Of a stretch of DNA of 33,780 bases, positions 33,734 through 33,780 are shown piece after piece. The notes under the pieces were generated by a model. That model was given only the letters and a program-made list of their open reading frames with translations, did no database searches and had not been told where the DNA came from. Both the position numbers and the translations under genes were made by a program. Source of the DNA: Bacillota bacterium (lineage in GTDB: Bacteria; Bacillota; Clostridia; Lachnospirales; Lachnospiraceae). Location of the stretch: the NCBI GenBank assembly GCA_023399455.1, contig JAEWPN010000226.1:1-33780 (forward strand), read 5' to 3'. Numbering within the stretch: the first letter of the stretch is position 1; each line of letters begins with the position of its first letter.

Positions 33734-33780
33734 AATTATTTCCTCCAATATTACCATTACATACACCATTCGTGTATTCA

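Noticed and set aside
1..33780. tRNA, rRNA, CRISPR arrays, insertion sequences or phage genes
   Set aside because: No cloverleaf-like sequence, regularly spaced repeats, transposase or integrase motifs were seen on either strand.

Overview
This window is one continuous surface-glycan biosynthesis locus. Every convincing gene (26 in all) lies on the minus strand, so transcription runs from about 33733 down past position 1. Most junctions overlap or are separated by fewer than 60 bases. No U-tract terminator and no internal promoter are evident, so it reads as one very long operon, or the main part of one. Its promoter is probably to the right of 33780, and it continues off the left edge through a truncated gene. 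Strong GGAGG-type ribosome binding sites, moderate GC and protein families such as DUF6020-like membrane proteins suggest a Gram-positive Firmicute, most likely a Lachnospiraceae-type Clostridia. This is a judgement by eye; no searches were run.

Right part (33733-24051): a pathway to CMP-pseudaminic acid (Pse), with PseB, PseC, a GT2 glycosyltransferase, a PLP aminotransferase fused to PseG, PseF and PseI. It is followed by an ATP-grasp ligase and a protein carrying the three motifs of bacterial sialyltransferases, a good candidate for the enzyme that uses CMP-Pse. There is no free-standing PseH. The only GNAT acetyltransferase domain is the N-terminus of a fusion at 12185-13669.

Middle (24011-7607): machinery for lipid-linked sugars and the outer face of the membrane. 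It holds a GtrB/DPM1-like polyprenyl-phosphate glycosyltransferase, a YdjC/ChbG-type deacetylase, a PglK/MsbA-type ABC exporter, a GtrA-type small membrane protein, an acyltransferase-3 protein, several large multispanning GT-C-like proteins, a WecE/RffA-like sugar aminotransferase, a GNAT-GT2 fusion, and a very large Wzy/O-antigen-ligase-like protein with a long exported domain and an acidic loop.

Left part (7620-1): a Pgl-like initiation module, with a PglF-like membrane 4,6-dehydratase, a PglE-like aminotransferase, a PglC-like phosphoglycosyl transferase (apparently with an unusual start codon), an ATP-grasp ligase, a GT4 glycosyltransferase, a UDP-HexNAc 6-dehydrogenase, and the first 150 codons of another GT-C-like membrane protein.

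A working model, which is inference: PglF/PglE-like enzymes make a UDP-4-amino-4,6-dideoxy-HexNAc. The PglC-like enzyme puts it on undecaprenyl phosphate, and soluble glycosyltransferases extend it with HexNAc, HexNAcA and Pse. The ABC transporter flips the product. Separate Und-P-sugars made by the two DPM1-like enzymes, helped by GtrA, feed GT-C transferases outside, and the Wzy/ligase-like protein polymerises the glycan or transfers it to its final acceptor. The most unusual items are the two domain fusions, the two ATP-grasp ligases and the likely ATT start.
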